Assembly (NCBI RefSeq): GCF_002776575.1
Contig: NZ_CP022549.1
Location: 124,001 to 188,000, forward strand
DNA from: Sphingorhabdus sp. YGSMI21
Lineage (GTDB): Bacteria; Pseudomonadota; Alphaproteobacteria; Sphingomonadales; Sphingomonadaceae
Direction: 5' to 3'
DNA: 64,000 nt
Shown: piece after piece, positions 27,020 through 36,600 of the stretch
Layout of the letters: every line of letters starts with the position of its first letter
How positions within the stretch are numbered: the stretch's first letter is position 1
Made by a program: the position numbers and the translations under genes
The notes under the pieces: generated by a model
What the model was told of the DNA's origin: nothing
Databases searched by the model: none
Seen by the model: only the letters and a program-made list of their open reading frames with translations

Positions 27020-27840
27020 TTAGCCTCCCGCCTTCATCGGTCGGGGGTTAACCCCGACCGATGAAGCAAATTCAGCTGGTGTCATCCAGCCAAGCGAGGT
27101 GTGAGGACGACACTCATTATAGTCCCGTCGCCACGCTTCGATCTTGCTCCTTGCACCGTCCAATGACAAGAACCAATGTGTATTCAGGCATTGTCGGTGG
27201 GCTTGCCAGGGCGCGAGAAGTCCAGTTTCACTTTATTCTCATAGGCCCAGCGATCCAGCACTTTCGAGATGAACTCCGGGCCATTGTCCACTCTAATAGC
27301 GCGAGGGGTTCCTCGGATCGTCGCGATCCGTGTCATCGCCTCTACAACTTGCTCTCCCTTGATACCCTGGGCAACATCAATTGCGAGCGCTTCTCGGGTA
27401 AAAGCATCGACGAGGGTCAACGCCCGAAGTCGACGACCGTCGAATAGCGCGTCGTACACGAAGTCCATCGCCCAAATATCATTGGCAGCCGTTGCCGCAG
27501 GCTGGCGCTCCCGCTGGACTGCGCTGATGTGCCTGGGGGGCCTCTTGAGCCGCAGACTCAAGCCATCCTCACGGTATAGCCGGTAAACCCGCTTATGGTT
27601 TACGACCCAGCCCTCCCGTCGCAATAAGATATAAATCCTGAAATAGCCGTATCGCATCCGGGTCTGCGCGATGTCCCGGATGCGCATGAGTAGAGGCGTC
27701 TGATCAGCTCTGACTGACCGGTATCTTATGCTCCGCCGGTCGAAGGTCAGTATGGCGCAGCTCCGGCGCTCACTGACCACATGACTCGACTGGACGTACC
27801 GGGCGATCTCGCGCTGCCGATCAGGCCTCAGACTTTTTTT
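27020..27840 (-). pseudogene. IS3 transposase orfB, catalytic segment deleted
   Basis: The DDE integrase-like protein shows HKRVYRLYREDGLSLRLKRP, the first Asp in DIWAMDFVYD and the second in IRVDNGPEFISK, then GKPTDNA and a stop (27181-27183). The expected stretch with the catalytic Glu and the FRDE part is missing; the next frame resumes with ECLNTHWFLSLDGARSKIEA and PHTSLGWMTPAEFA. The join reads GACAATGCCTGAA, so a deletion between AATGCC repeats probably removed about 30-40 bp and shifted the frame. Non-functional. Confidence 0.85.
27032..27066. repeat. perfect 15-bp palindrome inside IS3 end
   Basis: CTTCATCGGTCGGGG and CCCCGACCGATGAAG separated by GTTAA. It lies within the last codons of orfB and may act as a terminator or protect the element from outside transcription. 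Confidence 0.6.
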
Positions 27841-28079
27841 GACAGAACATCCTGCAAAATGTGCTTGTCCAGGCTGAGATCAGCAACCAATCGTTTGAGC
27901 CACCGCAACTCTCCAACACCCAGCCCGCCATAAAGCTTCTTCCAGCGGTAAAACGTCTGCTCCGAAATCCCCATCCGACGGATTACCTCCGCCACCGGCG
28001 TTCCCGTCTCCGCCTGCTTCATCGCGTAGGCAATCTGTTCCTCAGTATATCGACTCTTCTTCACGGCACACTCCTTCAT
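27828..28079 (-). CDS. IS3 transposase orfA (HTH subunit)
   Basis: An 83-residue protein with the IS3 OrfA pattern: KKSRYTEEQIAYAMKQAETG, the HTH VIRRMGISEQTFYRWKKLYG and a leucine-rich helix ending in LSLDKHILQDVLSKKV. Its last codons contain TCAAAAAAAG, where a -1 shift would fuse it to orfB as OrfAB. Intact itself, but orfB is broken. Confidence 0.88.
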   Translation of the reverse strand: MKECAVKKSRYTEEQIAYAMKQAETGTPVAEVIRRMGISEQTFYRWKKLYGGLGVGELRWLKRLVADLSLDKHILQDVLSKKV

Positions 28080-28280
28080 AATCAGGGTTACAATACCGGA
28101 AAACTCCCATTCAAACTGGAGGAAAAAACAGGGAGGACGTCAATATTGGCGAGCTTTAATTAAAATTCTAATGGAATTTGATTGAGGAATTGCGGCTTTA
28201 TAAATAGTAGAATATCTTGCACATGTCCATAAATATGGCTATATAAGAACCATAAGTATCGACACAAATAAGGACGCCGC

Positions 28281-28712
28281 ATGGCTCATACACATAAAGA
28301 CGCACGGAAAAAAACTGGTAAAACAGGTGGTTGGGCGACGCGCTCCCAAAGCAGCGGCAAGTTTATGGCTAGTTTTGTCACTAATGGTGGCAAAGTTGAT
28401 ATTGAGCAGGTCAGCCGCACTTTCAAAATGTCTAAAGTTCAGTTAGCCGAAACTGCCGGTCTGGGTAAAACTACGGTAACAAAGGTGGAAAGGCGCGATA
28501 GCCCGAAAGCGCAATCCCGAATGACAGAAATGCTAGAAATTTTGGCACGTGTGCGCGATTGGGCAGGTAGCGAAGCACAGGCTATGGCATGGTATCGCGC
28601 AGAGCCCATTCCAGCCTTAGATGGAAGAACCGCCGAGGCTTTGGTTAAATCCGGCCAGGCAAATGCGGTTCGGGAATATCTCGATCATCTCGCTCTGGGT
28701 GGTTTTGCTTGA
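28281..28712 (+). CDS. Xre/MbcA/ParS-type antitoxin (first module)
   Basis: A 143-residue protein with a basic N-terminal tail (about 1-30), a helix-turn-helix (VSRTFKMSKVQLAETAGLGK) and the toxin-binding C-terminal domain (MTEMLEILARVRDWAGSEAQ AMAWYRAEPIPALDG RTAEALV). The C-terminal layout is the MbcA/ParS/Xre antitoxin family that pairs with RES toxins. The RES gene follows with a 4-bp overlap. Upstream, at 28225-28260, short repeats of CCATAA/TATGG around a TATATAA box may be its operator. The leader AAGGACGCCGC before the ATG nearly matches that of the second module. Confidence 0.85.
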   Translation: MAHTHKDARKKTGKTGGWATRSQSSGKFMASFVTNGGKVDIEQVSRTFKMSKVQLAETAGLGKTTVTKVERRDSPKAQSRMTEMLEILARVRDWAGSEAQAMAWYRAEPIPALDGRTAEALVKSGQANAVREYLDHLALGGFA

Positions 28713-29227
28713 ATTTTGTAGGACGGTGTTACCGTGCCCATGATCCATTTTGGTCTTTCAAGCCAATATCGGGAGACGGCGCTGCTATGCGTGGCGGCCG
28801 ATTTAATAGGAAAGGTCAGCCGGCGCTTTATTTGGCCCTCGATTCTGTAACCGCACTGATTGAATGTTCCCAGGGATTTTCTGGACGATTATCGCCCATC
28901 ACTTTGTGTGAATATGATGTTGAATGCGAAAATATCGCGGACCTTAGAACCACCAAAGACCAAAAAGCGCTGTCTGTAGATTTTGCAGATCTGGATTGCG
29001 CTTGGCTAACTATCCAGCTTGCTGGAAAAACCGCGCCGTCACAAAAGATCGCGAATGATATGGCAGCAGCCGGTTATGACGGCATGCTTGTTCCAAGCTT
29101 TGCACCTGATGCAAAAAAGGATAGTTCAAATTTGATCTTGTGGAACTGGGGACCGAAATTGCCACATAAAGTTGAAGTTTACGATCCTTCTGGAAGATTA
29201 CCGAAAAACCAACTTTCGTGGGATTAG
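28709..29227 (+). CDS. RES-domain toxin (NAD+ phosphorylase type, first module)
   Basis: A 172-residue RES domain protein. Conserved features: CYRAHDPFW near the start, MRGGRFNRKGQPALYLALDS with the key Arg and Gly, ALIECSQGF with the Glu, and SNLILWNWG with the Ser/Asn near the end. Studied RES toxins (MbcT, ParT, Res) degrade NAD+ or modify a metabolic enzyme and are neutralised by the upstream Xre partner. Translation starts at TTG overlapping the antitoxin stop (TTGA). Confidence 0.88.
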   Translation: MNFVGRCYRAHDPFWSFKPISGDGAAMRGGRFNRKGQPALYLALDSVTALIECSQGFSGRLSPITLCEYDVECENIADLRTTKDQKALSVDFADLDCAWLTIQLAGKTAPSQKIANDMAAAGYDGMLVPSFAPDAKKDSSNLILWNWGPKLPHKVEVYDPSGRLPKNQLSWD

Positions 29228-29325
29228 GGTTATTCTCGCTCGATATACCAAAATCCAATAAAACTTAACATAATCTTTGCTATCACCTGCCCTTTAGGTG
29301 CAAATCGCGACGTTAAATGACCCGG

Positions 29326-29559
29326 TCAATGTGCCAGCCTCGCAACAAGTTCGAATGGCTCTCCATCTGATGGTTCGCCCGTCTCGATCGGTATGCCGAA
29401 AGATTCGTCATCGTCAGGCTCAACGCCGATCTCATTTTCCAGAAAATCCCGATATCTGGCGCGGTGCGTATCATTCATGATCCAGACCAGTCGTTCGCGC
29501 GGGACATCTGGTGCCTCCACAACGGCATCGGTCATTGCCCGGTGATAGTCATACATCAT
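29326..29559 (-). CDS. hypothetical protein between toxin modules
   Basis: A 77-residue acidic protein (MMYDYHRAMTDAVVEAPDVP ... RARYRDFLENEIGVEPDDDE) with GGAGG 4 bp before the ATG at 29559. The family is not recognised and there is no signal peptide or membrane helix. It is read opposite to both flanking toxin-antitoxin modules. Confidence 0.6.
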   Translation of the reverse strand: MMYDYHRAMTDAVVEAPDVPRERLVWIMNDTHRARYRDFLENEIGVEPDDDESFGIPIETGEPSDGEPFELVARLAH

Positions 29560-29736
29560 ACTGCCTCCGTTAGGACCGCGTCTATCATCGCGCCAATTCG
29601 GTGGAAAGCAAATACTTCGAAGGGGCGTCAAACTATGCTTTACTGCAGATTGCTCTATCTCGTTTGCGTACGCTCTAATATTAAAGGGTGTGGACAAATG
29701 TCCATTTTTTGGTAAAAGAGGTCAAAAGGACGCGGC

Positions 29737-30156
29737 ATGCTTAACATTATTCCCTCTGGAACGTCAAAAAAACCCGCACCTATGGGCGGCGATTATGGCC
29801 CGGCCGAAATTGAAGCCATGCAGCGTGCCATCATTAATCTATTTTCGAAGTGGGCCGTCAAAGATGCTGACGCCGCGATCATTCTGGGCGGCATATCAAA
29901 AAAGACCTTACGGCGCTGGAGAGATGGCGACTATGGCAGGGTAAACCGGGATATGGCTGACCGGATGTCAAACCTTCTTGGTATTCATAAAGCTCTACGG
30001 GTTATATTTTCCGACCCTCAGCACGGCTATAGCTGGATTAACAACCCGAATAAGGCTTTCGGCGACCAGTCTGCGCTAGATGTTCTGCGGCTCGGCGGTA
30101 TGGAAGATGTTGTCCGCATCAGACGCTATTTGGATTCTGTTCGCGGCGGATGGTAG
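29737..30156 (+). CDS. Xre/MbcA/ParS-type antitoxin (second module)
   Basis: A 139-residue antitoxin. The helix-turn-helix is around AIILGGISKKTLRRWRDGDY, and the toxin-binding C-terminal part reads MSNLLGIHKALRVIFSDPQH and GDQSALDVLRLGGMEDVVRI, the classic MbcA/ParS pattern. Upstream is the palindrome TGGACAAATGTCCA (29692-29705), a likely operator. It overlaps the RES toxin start by 7 bp. Confidence 0.88.
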   Translation: MLNIIPSGTSKKPAPMGGDYGPAEIEAMQRAIINLFSKWAVKDADAAIILGGISKKTLRRWRDGDYGRVNRDMADRMSNLLGIHKALRVIFSDPQHGYSWINNPNKAFGDQSALDVLRLGGMEDVVRIRRYLDSVRGGW

Positions 30157-30857
30157 ACGCCGCAATCGCGCATATCTCATGGCCGAAGACACACTGCTTG
30201 GTGATGTCTCAATTCCCTCCCATCGATTTGTTCGACGATATTGCTGACCCACGAGATTGGGAAACATTGGCGAGTGCACAATCGCGAACCAATCCACGTA
30301 TCTATGAGGAAATTGGTGATCTGTCTCTAGTGCCGGTTGATCGCAGATTGGCTGGCGATGGTGCGTCCTGGGTCATGGCCGCATTTACACATATATCACC
30401 TGACCGGACTTCACGGTTCAGCGACGGAACTTTTGGAGTATATTATGCTGGCGACTGTCTCGAAACGGCTTTGCGCGAACACACGTTTCATGTGGAGCGA
30501 TTTTATAGAGATGCGGTGATGGAACCTGGTTGGATTTCAAAAGTCCGCCAGCTTGTAGGAACCGTCGATACTGATCTTGTAGACCTCCGCGATCCGGGTA
30601 ATGAGCATCTGCTCAACCCGGATATTGCTACTTATCCAATCTCTCAAACATTTGCTAAAGAACAGAAGTTGTTGGAGCGCGATGGTCTTGTTTACCCTAG
30701 TTTGCGTCACGATGGCGGACAGTGCATCGCAATTTTCTTTCCCGACGCTGTAACCCCACCAGTTCAGGCGGAGCATTTTCGATATCATTGGAACGGCACA
30801 CGCGTTGATTTCGTTCAGGCTCTTTCTGGGGACCGGGAAATTCTGGAATTGGTCTAA
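30150..30857 (+). CDS. RES-domain toxin (second module)
   Basis: A 235-residue RES protein, longer than the first toxin. Core motifs: SRFSDGTFGVYYAGDCLETA with the conserved Arg and the Glu of LETALREH, and a C-terminal DGGQCIAIFFPDAV. It follows its antitoxin with an overlap (GGATGGTAG). Sequence divergence from the first RES protein shows the modules are old paralogues or separate arrivals, not a fresh duplication. Confidence 0.87.
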   Translation: MVDAAIAHISWPKTHCLVMSQFPPIDLFDDIADPRDWETLASAQSRTNPRIYEEIGDLSLVPVDRRLAGDGASWVMAAFTHISPDRTSRFSDGTFGVYYAGDCLETALREHTFHVERFYRDAVMEPGWISKVRQLVGTVDTDLVDLRDPGNEHLLNPDIATYPISQTFAKEQKLLERDGLVYPSLRHDGGQCIAIFFPDAVTPPVQAEHFRYHWNGTRVDFVQALSGDREILELV

Positions 30858-31413
30858 TATATCTCAAATCCAGAAAATCTCCGCTATGGCCTATAACCGT
30901 GACCAAATGCAGTAAAAAAAATTCAGAGGTTTTTCGGGTCACAAAATGATTAGGATAATGAACGATCAATCAGGGTAGGATTAAAAGAGTGGACGAAGAA
31001 AATACGGAAGCAGTTGAGTTATATCATCCACCCTTTGTAGTCCGTGCTCTCGACTGGATAGAAGGTATATCCTCCGAACAGCTTATTGCCGCTGCGCAGA
31101 TCAAGGATCAAAATAAGAGTGGCTTCATTCCCCCAGCTGCGCTGGTTCGAATTATTCGTCGATTTAGAACTGACGGTAAGCTGGAGCTCAGTGATCGTCT
31201 CGTAGCAATACTGATCACGAATGCTTATGATTATGTCAGGAGGGTTTCAGCGGGGTTTGATGTTGGAGATAGAGAGGACGTGATCCAGGAAACCATGCAA
31301 ACGTTTCTTACCGAACTGGCCGAGAATGACGGTATTGATTGGTGGGAGGTGACATTTCACCGGGAGTTGCGACGCCGCGCCAGCGATGCCTATGCACGTT
31401 TAATTGGCCGTCA

Positions 31414-31421
31414 CCGCAAGC
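31414..31421. repeat. target-site duplication, left copy
   Basis: CCGCAAGC directly before the left end of the IS256-family element; the identical octamer follows the right end at 32744-32751. Confidence 0.9.
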
Positions 31422-32743
31422 GGGAGTGTCATAAATTCCGTGTGTCGTGGGGCTGTTAGACATTATGCCGCCATGGCTTTGATGAAGCGTTCGCCGAAGA
31501 TAACTGCGAACTGGGCCTTTGCCATGGTCCACTCACGTGGTGGCATTCTCCACTCTTTTTCTGATCTGTTCAAGACCAGATAGAGCAATTTCGTTGCCGC
31601 CTCGTCATTGGGGAAGTGCCCTCTGGCCCTGACTGCCCGTCTGAGCTTTGAGTTCAGGGCTTCGATAGCATTCGTCGTGTAGATGATTTTGCGTACCGCC
31701 TCGGGAAAGGCGAAGAATGGAATAACTTCATTCCATGCCCGCCGCCAGCTCTGGGCGATGGCGGCATAACGCAGACCCCATTCGCTGGCTTCAAAAGCAG
31801 TCAGCGCGTCCTCGGCAGCCTTGGCATCAACAGCGCGGTAAATGGCCTTGAGGGCTGCCGCCAGCGGCTTGCGATCTTTCCATGCCACAAAATCCATGCT
31901 GTTACGTAGCAGATGGACGATGCATGTCTGGACGACAGCTTCAGGGAACACCGCTGTTATCGCATCAGGAAATCCCTTGAGACCGTCAACAACGGCCAGC
32001 ATGATGTCCTCGGTGCCGCGGTTTTTAAGCTCATTCATGACCCGCAGCCAGAATTTGGCACCTTCATTTTGTTCGATCCACAGGCCGAGAACCTCTTTGC
32101 GGCCATCGGCGCGGACGCCAAGAGCGATATGGATAGCTTTGCTGCGGACCATGCCTTCATCGCGGATCTTAACGCGAATGGCGTCAAAAAATACCAGCGG
32201 ATAGGCCGGATCAAGCGGGCGCTGCTGCCAGGCGGTAACTTCCTCCAAAACACCGTCGGTGACGGTCGAGATCAGGTCAGGCGATACGTCGATGCCGTAT
32301 AGCTCACGCAAATGCCCGGTTATCTCCCGCGTGCTCATCCCGCGCGCATACATGGAGATAATTTTATCATCAAAACCGGGAAACCGGCGCTGGTATTTAG
32401 CGATCAACTGCGGATTAAAGCTACCAGCGCGATCGCGCGGCACCTCGATCTCGATCTTGCTGCTATCGGTGATGACACGCTTGCGGCCATAGCCGTTGCG
32501 GCTGTTACCAGCCTGTTCGTCGCCGCCCAGATGATAATCCATCTCGGCATTCAGCGCCCGTTCGGCGAGCGCCTTCTTCAGCGAATCCAGCAATCCTCCC
32601 TGATCCAGCGCAGAAGCTGCATCGGTGCCTGCTAAAAGTTGATCCAGTAAACCTGCCGGGATCGTCGGCTCTTTGCGTCGTGACATAGTGGGACTCCTTT
32701 TTACCCATTATGCCCCACGACACACGGAATTTATGACACTCCC
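31422..32743 (-). mobile_element. IS256-family insertion sequence
   Basis: A 1322-bp element with perfect inverted ends beginning GGGAGTGTCATAAATTCCGT and continuing GTGTCGTGGGGC (32 bp), one transposase gene, and a perfect 8-bp target duplication. Identical ends and duplication indicate a recent insertion. Transcribed opposite to the interrupted gene. Confidence 0.95.
31463..32686 (-). CDS. IS256-family transposase
   Basis: A 407-residue mutator-type DDE transposase. The catalytic Asp residues lie in PLVFFDAIRVKIRDEG and IMLAVVDGLKGFPDAI, and the Glu in YTTNAIEALNSKLRRAVRAR; the CIVHLLRNSMDFVAWKDR motif is typical. Length and ends are complete, so the element may be active. Confidence 0.95.
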   Translation of the reverse strand: MSRRKEPTIPAGLLDQLLAGTDAASALDQGGLLDSLKKALAERALNAEMDYHLGGDEQAGNSRNGYGRKRVITDSSKIEIEVPRDRAGSFNPQLIAKYQRRFPGFDDKIISMYARGMSTREITGHLRELYGIDVSPDLISTVTDGVLEEVTAWQQRPLDPAYPLVFFDAIRVKIRDEGMVRSKAIHIALGVRADGRKEVLGLWIEQNEGAKFWLRVMNELKNRGTEDIMLAVVDGLKGFPDAITAVFPEAVVQTCIVHLLRNSMDFVAWKDRKPLAAALKAIYRAVDAKAAEDALTAFEASEWGLRYAAIAQSWRRAWNEVIPFFAFPEAVRKIIYTTNAIEALNSKLRRAVRARGHFPNDEAATKLLYLVLNRSEKEWRMPPREWTMAKAQFAVIFGERFIKAMAA

Positions 32744-32751
32744 CCGCAAGC
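32744..32751. repeat. target-site duplication, right copy
   Basis: CCGCAAGC directly after the right end of the IS256-family element, identical to 31414-31421. Confidence 0.9.
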
Positions 32752-33031
32752 GATCAGCTGAACTTACTGATGATCATGAGTTCAGTGATGATGGTGAGGC
32801 AGCGGCTGCTCTTCAAATACGCGCTACGCTTGTAGCATTTGCGGACAAAAAGCTTAAAACAGAAGAGCACCGCCGACTTTTCCTTCTGTTGATGTTGGGC
32901 GACCTCCCGATAGATGCACCTGAAGCGCCCAATGATCTGGTTCGCCTCACAGGTAAACCGCGTAGTACACTTGCAAATCTCAAAACAGATTTTACGCGCA
33001 TGCTCAAAGCAGCGCTTGTGGAGAAAGCGTC

Positions 33032-33616
33032 ATGAATCCAACCTTATCAAACCCTAATAAGCTTGCAGAAGATTTCATTTCCTACGGTATCTGGGACTCA
33101 GCAGCTGTCGACCAACTGAGTTCAACCGAATTGGACGAGCTGTTCGATCACCTAGTTGCCCGCTCAATTGTCGAAACTGCGGCATCGAGTATCAGCCCAA
33201 ATCCGGAAGTCCTTGATTCTGATGCGCAGACAGCTGTGTTGAGTCTGCAAAGCTTCTATCTTGGTGCGCTGAACCGCTCGCGAGCGTCTAGACCTGACCC
33301 ATCTTCCAAATTACCCAAAGCGGCTACATGGTTAGCAATCGAACCTGTCCTCAGAGATCGCGACTTTCTGATCCGGTTGGCGCAGCGCCGTCTTAGCGGA
33401 TTGGGAGCACGCTGCGCGCGCGACTTGGCCGATCTGCTCGGTGTACCCAAACAAGTACTCGAGGACTATTTTGCAGGACAGGCCGGAGAAAACGTTGCCT
33501 TTGTTGAAAACCGAAATGTTGGCAAGCCGCAGGACGGCGGAGTAGAGGACTTCGCCACAGCTCTGGCTCGCTCAGATGTCCCTGACGCGTTCAAACGGAG
33601 GTGGCTGGAAGCATAG
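33032..33616 (+). CDS. helical protein with HTH-like segment, partner of the helicase fusion
   Basis: A 194-residue cytoplasmic protein of no recognised family. Residues about 125-150 (RLSGLGARCARDLADLLGVP KQVLEDYFAG) look like a helix-turn-helix. It starts in the stop of the sigma-like gene (ATGA) and ends 3 bp before the ImmA/IrrE-helicase gene. HTH proteins often sit upstream of ImmA/IrrE peptidases, which cleave them; by analogy this could be the peptidase's regulatory substrate. Confidence 0.65.
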   Translation: MNPTLSNPNKLAEDFISYGIWDSAAVDQLSSTELDELFDHLVARSIVETAASSISPNPEVLDSDAQTAVLSLQSFYLGALNRSRASRPDPSSKLPKAATWLAIEPVLRDRDFLIRLAQRRLSGLGARCARDLADLLGVPKQVLEDYFAGQAGENVAFVENRNVGKPQDGGVEDFATALARSDVPDAFKRRWLEA

Positions 33617-33619
33617 AAA

Positions 33620-36600
33620 ATGGCCGCTTTCGACCTTGCCCGAATTGCCGCACGTAAACTCCGCGAAGGACATAGCGCTGAGCGCGCCCAAGGATATGAA
33701 GCTGTTGCTGCAGCCGCGGCGGGACTAGGTTTTGTCATTAAATTGGTCCAGCCCGGCGATCCAGTTCTTGGTACGAGTGATGCCAAACTCCTTAGAGACT
33801 GGTTGTCGATCTACGTGCGCAACGACGTGTCGTCCGATCAAGCTGCAGCTTATGCGGCACACGAGCTCGGTCATCTGGAACTGCACCAACCACAAGAACT
33901 CTGCTCTGGATCAGACCCAGACGCCGGCGCGTCACGCGCGCTTTCGAGGGTCGAAGCCTATGGGCCGCGGGAACGGCGGGAACTGCAAGCCAATGTATTC
34001 GCCCGTGAATTTCTGTTACCGCGCTCGCTGGCCCGGCAGCTATTTCTCGTAGAGTGCAAGAGCGCGGCCGATATTGCTCAGACCCTCAAACTTCCTTACC
34101 CTTTGGTGCGAAGCCAGCTGTTGGACAGCCTCCTCGGCCCAGACATCGCGGAACAGTCGGTCGATATGGTCGCGCCGCAGCAGAAGCGAGATGAGAGCCA
34201 ATGGGCGGCCGCCACCTTTGAAGGATCGGCTCTGCTGCTCGAGGCCGGCCCGGGTTCTGGTAAAACCCGCACTCTTGTGATGCGAATTGAACACCTTTTG
34301 GCGCAGCCGACTGTGACTGCGAGAGATATACTTGCTCTAACATTTTCAAATAAGGCTGCAGGCGATCTTGCCGACCGCATTGCTAAAGCTCACCCAAATG
34401 CTGCCGCAGAAATGTGGACGGGAACCTTTCACGCCTTCGGGCTCGATCTAATTCGTCGTTATTATGATAAGCTTGGCCTTCCCAACAATGTCCAGTTAAT
34501 TGATAAGGCACAGGCGATAGAACTGCTTGAAGATCGGTTACCGCTGATGGGACTGAAACATTATCACGATCTACGCAACCCGGATCAGGGTTTAGTGAAG
34601 ATACTTTCAGCGATCTCGCGCGCCAAAGACGAACTCGTAGATCATGAAGACTTTGGTCGCCGCGCAAGCGCTGCTCTCGAAGTGGCCACCGGCGAGAAGG
34701 AAATCATTGCCGCAGAGCGTTCCTGCGAAGCGGCAACGGTATATAGGGTCTACACCGAGACTCTTCGTGAAGCTGGAGCAGTCGATTTTGGTGACCTCGT
34801 GATGCTGCCTGCACTCCTGATCGGCCGTAACGACGCGGTTCGCGAACAGGTGGCCCAGCGCCATTCTCACGTGCTGGTGGATGAGTATCAAGACGTAAAT
34901 AGAGCAAGTGCACGTCTTTTGATTGAGCTTTATCGCGCAGGGTCAAGGCTTTGGGTTGTAGGCGATGCCCGACAATCCCTGTATCGCTGGAGGGGCGCAT
35001 CATCAGCAAATATGGCAGGGTTCGAAGCCGATTTCGCTGGCGGTCAGCGCCTCCCTCTCGGTCATAATTACCGTTCGACTGATCATATCGTCAGTTTGAG
35101 CCGCCGCTTCGCTGCTGACATGCGAGCGGGCAAGAATGGTCTTGCATATAAGGCAGCCGCACAGCGATCTGAGGGAGGAAGCACCACGAAGCTGCTAGTT
35201 GGACGAAATGATGACTGCGAAGGCGAACTTCTCGCAGCAGAGATCAAGCGTCTTGTGGAAGCTGGCGTACCACTGGCTGCCCAAGCGGTCCTTGCACCCA
35301 CAAATGGCAGGTTGGACATTATGGCAGCGGCACTCGCCCGACAGGAGATAGCAACAACACATCTCGGCAGCTTTTTTGAGCGCGACGAAGTGCGCGATCT
35401 TTTGTCCATCCTCGCCCTACTTGCGGAAGCGAACGGCGGCGCTCTGGTCCGCGTCGCGGCGCTCCGAGAAATCAGGGTTGGGCCACAAGATATCGGGACA
35501 ATCGTCAGCGCGGCTCATAAAGACCGCATCCCGCTCAACGCCTTGCTTGAACGAGCATCAACCTTGCCGGGGATGACCTCCGCAGGTGGCCAAGCGTTGG
35601 AACGACTGGGAATGCAACTGAAGGGATTAGAATCTCATATGTCTGCGTTCGAAGTGGCGGCAAGTTGGCTACTTGATCGGTCGGATTATTTGCGGGATAT
35701 TGCGAGTGAGCCGGGTCCGGAGGGCTCACTCGCACGCGCTGCGCTACAAGCCCTTCTTGGCTTTCTCGATCAACGCGAGCTTGATGGACGGCTGTTGACG
35801 CCAGCACGCGCGATCAAACGTGTGCGCAGTGCTGTGCTATTGGCTGACGATCGTGACCTTAGAGACGCGGCTCTTGGGGCTGACGCGGCCGCTGTTCGAA
35901 TGATGACGATTCACGGTGCCAAAGGCTTAGAGTTTTCTGCAGTCCATGTGGTCGGCCTGCATGATCAGTGCTTACCCGGACGATTTCGACGCGATGACAG
36001 TCCCCTGCCGCCAGGATTGGTGGAGCCAGAAACACGGGAGATGCACCTCGAGGAGGAAGAATGCCTGTTTTTCGTCGCCATTTCGCGAGCGGAAGATCAT
36101 CTTCGCCTCTATCATAACGAAATAGCAAACGTCCGATCTCGAAAGCCGTCTCCCTTTCTGGCGCGCCTCGGTAACCTTAGTCGCCGCGAGCTCGCTGTTG
36201 CCACCGCCCCTTCCAACAGTCCTATTGTCCAGCACAAGCCTGTAAAAACCGTCCAAATCAACATATTTGATATTCGGGACTATGCAAGCTGCGCCTTGCG
36301 CATCGCATACCGGAGATATTTCGGGATTCATGGACGGCGCCACGAGTCTCCGTACCTTCAAACATCTGGCGTTCTCTATACTTTGGTGGATAGGATTACC
36401 GAAGTTGCCGGCCCGAATGTTAACTCAAATATGCAGGCTGTATTGGAAGAGGTTTGGGAAACACGTGGACCTGTTGGAAGCGGACTAGCAGCCGATTACT
36501 TTGCCCACGCCAGCGGAAGGGTTTCGACTCTTGCACAGCTAGCCAGCGGGTTTGAGTCGCCGGGTTTTGCACATATTGAATTACCCATAAACGGTGGGAC

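Larger units (their letters stand above)
26986..28142 (-). mobile_element. IS3-family insertion sequence (defective)
   Basis: An element of 1157 bp bounded by imperfect inverted repeats: TGACGGTCCCCCGGTTTTGT at the left and, reverse-complemented, TGACGTCCTCCCTGTTTTTT at the right, continuing with similarity for about 40 bp. It encodes orfA and orfB on the minus strand in the IS3 arrangement, with an A7 slippage site at their junction. No clear target duplication is visible, consistent with an old insertion. The transposase is broken (see orfB). Confidence 0.88.
30989..33035 (+). pseudogene. sigma-factor-like gene interrupted by IS256-family element
   Basis: Codons from GTG 30989 (AGGA upstream) run to 31421 and resume at 32752 after the insertion. 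Removing the IS and one copy of the 8-bp duplication restores an intact 238-residue protein. It has a sigma-70 region-2-like segment (DREDVIQETMQTFLTELAEN, FHRELRRRASDAYARLIGRH) and a C-terminal region-4-like helical part (PNDLVRLTGKPRSTLANLKT DFTRMLK). Its stop overlaps the next start (ATGA), so it headed the operon of the helicase and ubiquitin-like genes. As found, the reading frame ends inside the IS. Confidence 0.8.

Noticed and set aside
32673..33035. A separate 120-residue gene starting inside the IS256 right end
   Set aside because: Its sequence is the 3' half of the interrupted sigma-like gene; the apparent start lies in IS sequence.
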